Made by a program: the position numbers and the translations under genes. The notes below the pieces were generated by a model. It worked only from the letters and a program-made list of their open reading frames with translations, was not told the DNA's origin and made no database searches. Below are positions 60,242 to 64,000 of a stretch of DNA of 64,000 nucleotides, piece after piece (the first letter of the stretch is position 1; each line of letters starts with the position of its first letter). Source of the DNA: Sipunculus nudus (lineage: Eukaryota; Annelida; Sipuncula; Golfingiida; Sipunculidae); NCBI GenBank assembly GCA_026874595.1, contig CM049316.1, positions 71,827,176-71,891,175 of the forward strand. Reading direction: 5' to 3'.

Positions 60242-61450
60242 CCTGTCCGTCTGTCTGTCCGACTGTCTATCTGTCTGTCGGCCCGTCCAAAAATGATGAT
60301 AACTCCATTTAGGGTAGACATGCATTTTAAGTTTGACTTGTACATGCCCCACCAGTTAAGAAAGAGGCCTTTCATTTTAGTGTCAAATGTACAAGCCACA
60401 GGACCCATCTCTTCAAAAAGTTTGCTGATACGTTTAAAGCCAAACTTTTCAACCCAAATCATCCATCCTACATGACAATATGTTTGAAAGACCATGCTGA
60501 TTCATTCACAGAGATATAGAACAAGAATACACGGAAAAAGGTCCGATCACCCAGTATGGTAATCGTACCCATAACCCTCCAATTGTCGGGCGTCTGCTCT
60601 AACAGTGAGCTAACAGGGATCCCCAAGTTCCTCTGTGTATCAGCACATTTTTTTTTATCAAGCAAAGTGACGTCATACTGTGACTGGTATTATACATACT
60701 TCATGTGCCGACACAGCGACTTTACATGCAGCAGTGACGAAGTGATGGCCTTTTACGGTATGCATCAAATATTATATAAAGATGTTTAAATGGCCATGCT
60801 GGTCCATTTTATAGGGATATTTAACAAGAATACACAGCAAAAGTCCGAAAAGTTCCGTCTTACCTAATACCTCACCTGCCAATAGGGTCGAAGGTGCATG
60901 CTATCCAAAAAATCATTTTCGGATGATAACTCCAGTTTGGATCGATATGTGGATTTCATTCATGACTTATATATGGCCCATCACTAAAGCAAGAACCCTC
61001 TTGATTTAGAGGTCAGAGATCAAGGTCACAGGACACAGATCTTTAAAAAGTTTGTGGAAGCATTTTAAGCCAAATTTGGCACCCCGCAGCTTTCATCTTG
61101 CACAAACAGCTCACCTACTAAAAGGGGAGTCCCTGTTAATTTGGGATGATATGGTTAAATGTCAAGGTTACAGGAGCGATCTGTCCAAAAATTCATTTCC
61201 AGATGATAACTAACTCCAATTTGGTTTGACATATGGATTTCAAACTTGACTAATTTATGGCCCACCACTTATATAAAAACACTTTTTATTTTGGGGTCAA
61301 TAAGTCAATGTTGAAGATCACAGGACCAACATCTTTATAAATATTGTGAAGGCATTGCAAATGTTTCATACTTTTGTATTTCCTTACAATAGGGGATAAG
61401 CACATTGATTTCGACTTTCATTCAAAGGTGAAGGTCACATGATCGTCCTT
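60242..61450. repeat. GTCT tract plus ~280-bp repeats (A4)
   Basis: Complete counterpart of the A1 block. Confidence 0.75.
60553..60624 (-). mobile_element. tRNA-derived SINE head (A4)
   Basis: Same as A1, with one change (CCCATAACC for CCCATGACC on the plus strand). Confidence 0.6.
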
Positions 61451-61794
61451 CTGATTTATATACTTTACGGCTTACAGTTTATAAATATATCTAATGTAAT
61501 TATGCCTCCTTTGCTTGGGATAGTCCACTTCTACAAATTCATACACGACTATCACTGATTCAAACCGTAACCTCATGGTTCAGATGATTTTCTAATACTG
61601 TTTTGGATCAGCTCCATCCGTCTCTGCATATAATCAGGTCTCTATTATATTTTTTTAAGCATTACTCAGTCAACATTGGACGGGTAAGGGCCTTCTGCTT
61701 GGACAATCCTGATCTGTCATTTTTCTAGTTTTATTACAGATGCGGTACTAATAACTGACCTGATCGTAGTGTAAATACAGCTTCACATACGTAC

Positions 61795-61972
61795 CTGGCG
61801 TCACATTTCATTCCCCTACAGTCAATATCAGCGGTTCCCAGATTCGTAGCTGTGTCGATGCCACATGTTTGAGACTTCACCCAAAAGTTAATGGCAGCCT
61901 TAAACAAAATGAAAATAGCATTTACATAGAGTATAAATTAATGGTGATAATAAACAGAAGCGTTGTTGACAT
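61795..61972 (-). pseudogene. Exon X(A4): broken signal peptide
   Basis: Core 61795-61898 intact with donor; the ATG at 61972 runs into TAA. Partner Y(B3) at 50200-50515, over the third LTR element. Confidence 0.55.
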
Positions 61973-62828
61973 AGCAAAGTTGAGTGTATAACATATTTTA
62001 GGGATCTTTTGGCTACTCACGTTTTAGGTGAATCTAACACATAACATATTATTTCGAGATAATTCAGTCGATCAGTTTCTAGCTTAGTCATATTCATATT
62101 CATATGTAACTCGTATATCATAACTAGCATTATGGATATGACATACATGCATCAATTGCCTGATTAACTCGTCGTTTATAATAGCGTTTCATATTTTGTT
62201 GAATATTTAAATAAAACAAATATTTGGTAATTTGAAATTTATAAAAGAACATTTTTTTCCCAGTTTCTGCACAAATAAATATATATTCCAAAATATGTTG
62301 TGGGAATGAAGAAAATAATATTCTTGGGAGAGCTTATGTCCTAACTTTCCCTGAACAAGTGTGTGGGGGTTGTCCCTAGATTTGAGCAGGTGTCAGGAAG
62401 ACGAGCATTTCTCTGGGTGGATTGTCCCCTTAAAGTTTTTCAAAACAAGGCCAATTGGACATAATTAGTATCAAACTGTTCCACAACGTTTGTTTATAAG
62501 GAATTCATCTCTACACTTCAAACAGAAATATAAATGTTGATTTAGTGATAAAACAAATGCAAGAGCTATAACATACTATAGTATTAAATCGGAATGTAGA
62601 GACCGAGTTGAAAATTGGTGACATATTTTCCCATAAACACCTAAATTTGTTTTTAAGTACTAAAATATCATTTTAAATGGTCAACTGAATCCAGCAATTG
62701 CATTTTGTCGTAGATTTGGACATTCCCTGTTAATAAGAAAGTGTAATATCATACGCGAATATTACACAACTGTAAACAAACACACAAACCATTCATTAAA
62801 TATAAACCTCTTCCAATTCCATTTATTA

Positions 62829-63144
62829 TTATGGAGAAATAATCATGTACGAGCTAACCGAAACTGTGGTCGTAGATTTATGATCGCAGCAAATCTTCTT
62901 GTGTTGTTCCTTGTCACTCATTTCTTTGTCCATTCCTTTGCCTTTTCCTTTGTCTTCTTCTTCTCCATGGTGATCTCCTGGTGGTCCGAGAATGGGCAAC
63001 AGGGTTTTCATACCTCGCAACTTCTCGAGAAGACCCATGCAGACGTCTGAACACTTTGCTCTGACGTCATTATCGCACGTGAGTTCGGGTATTGGATGGA
63101 GCATTGCCTTTGTGCCCATGGAGGTTGTCATATTGCAAACACAC
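62829..63144 (-). CDS. Exon Y of unit 4: B-type exon at the A-module position
   Basis: Translates identically to Y(B1) and Y(B3) (ILGPPGD linker), although the DNA just below it is A-type. Its first exon lies beyond the window. Given the A/B fusion, the next X above it on this strand would be an X(A), unless the array changes again. Confidence 0.55.
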
Positions 63145-64000
63145 CTGGAATTGAAGAATAGTTAAAATGGTTATATCTTTTTTTCTTAATCATTAAAAAA
63201 AAATACAAGATAAGTTCATGGTCTATTGATGGCACTGCCTATTGAATAATGATATAAGTATCTTATTGATAAGAATGACAGGTTATCTATCTTTCTGGAT
63301 TTACGGTTTAATTCGCACGAAATATGAATAATTCAGAAGTTTTATCCTGTCTTGTTAACATAGAGCTTATCTCTGAATCTCTGTTGCCTTTGAAGCACGG
63401 CGATTCTTGAACTGAGTATCTGCTCTGAGGTACATCGCCTTACCCATTTTTCCTACCCCAGTAATCCAAATAAAATAGTAAAAAATAATAAATATAAAAT
63501 ATATGAAGTAGCACAATAGTAATGTAGGAGTATTTTTTTATATGTTTGTTGATTGACTAATTTTATTGAATGAAGCTGGCATATAAACCAAATGTTTGCT
63601 ATTTCCAATTAAAGGAAGTCTTTGCTCAACGCTCGCAACTCAGTTGTAATGGATTGTGTACCACCTTGAAGTAATACCAAATATGAATCTGTTACCTATT
63701 AGAAATATTTCTAATATATAAATAATTTTGGAAAATAATCATTTTTAAGAAATTAAACAAAAACAGGTGTTTGCTGATAAATGGAAAAGAAAATAAGAAA
63801 ACAATGGTAGTTTAATGCTTTTCTCTCTGGTGAACTGTGAAAAAGTAAAGAAATATCTGTGGTTCAGATTTAAATGTAGAAATAAATTCGTCAACCCCTA
63901 TAAGTCTTCAAACTAAACATAAATACTGAATTGATCGAAATCGTTTAAAATTTTGTTGAGTCTAAGAGCAATTTGTTGACATTATCAGAACATTTCTCCA
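63145..64000. other. B-type intron sequence to window end
   Basis: Matches 11457-12312 with few differences. AT-rich; no gene, RNA or transposon end seen. Confidence 0.8.

Larger units (their letters stand above)
59316..62828. repeat. Module A4, A-type part
   Basis: As module A3, including the shared 130-bp deletion (about 59815). Contents: 59316-60241, spacer; 60242-61450, GTCT tract, repeats, SINE head; 61795-61972, exon X(A4); 61973-62828, presumed intergenic, still A-type up to at least 62793. A short local change (CTCGTATATCATAACTAGC near 62112) is private. Confidence 0.85.
58293..64000. repeat. Tandem segmental duplication, unit 4 (partial, A/B hybrid)
   Basis: Start of a fourth copy. 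From the LTR to about 62.8 kb it is A-type, including the A3-specific 130-bp deletion (junction about 59815). From about 62866 onward it is B-type: exon Y and its flanks match B1/B2/B3. The unit has therefore fused A to B and lacks the stretch normally between Y(A) and Y(B), including the intact MITE and exon X(B). The window ends inside the B-type part. Confidence 0.92.

Noticed and set aside
1-64000. CRISPR-like or prokaryotic repeat system
   Set aside because: The repeats are long tandem units, satellites and transposons in eukaryotic DNA; no spacer pattern or cas gene.

Overview
The window is animal nuclear DNA: AT-rich, intron-bearing and full of eukaryotic transposons. A degenerate GTCT/CTGT tract and short repeats carrying TCAAGGTCA boxes look like what I know from bivalve molluscs, so a bivalve is my best guess, but only a moderate one. 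No bacterial gene, CRISPR array or rRNA gene is seen.

Layout. The window is a head-to-tail tandem array of a unit of about 19-20 kb: unit 1 (1-19253), unit 2 (19254-38253), unit 3 (38254-58292) and the start of unit 4 (58293-64000). Unit borders are set at an arbitrary repeated point inside a 3' LTR. Each full unit holds module A (about 6 kb), its diverged duplicate module B (about 6.3 kb), and one degraded LTR retrotransposon (about 6.7 kb). Both modules carry a pogo/Tc1-like MITE with CAGTCGAA terminal inverted repeats and TA target duplications, a tRNA-derived SINE head, a block of roughly 140/280-bp repeats, and two exons on the minus strand. The LTR element sits inside the MITE of module A in every unit, so it inserted once and was then carried along by amplification.

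Host genes. The two minus-strand exons, X (signal peptide plus a short Cys-rich segment) and Y (Cys-rich segment, charged tail, stop, AATAAA), match in splice phase and together encode a secreted protein of about 165 residues with ten cysteines in the predicted mature chain. Because X lies below Y within each module, each gene joins X of one module to Y of the next module at lower coordinates. Genes with X(B)+Y(A) keep an intact signal peptide; genes with X(A)+Y(B) have a broken one and carry the LTR element in their intron. I do not recognise the protein family.

Retrotransposon. Domain order is gag (coiled coil, SCAN-like capsid, CCHC knuckle), protease, integrase (H2C2, core, GPY/F), reverse transcriptase, RNase H, with a proline-tRNA-like primer binding site. 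Integrase upstream of reverse transcriptase, with a SCAN-like gag, is the signature of the Gmr1-like branch of Ty3/gypsy. All copies are dead: they share a YIDG in place of YxDD, an integrase core lacking the second catalytic Asp, and a frameshift in the zinc knuckle.

Array dynamics. Unit 4 switches from A-type to B-type sequence at about 62.8 kb (A/B recombinant); unit 3 holds a 933-bp duplication with internal deletion; shared stops and deletions sort the units in conflicting ways, which suggests unequal exchange or gene conversion.
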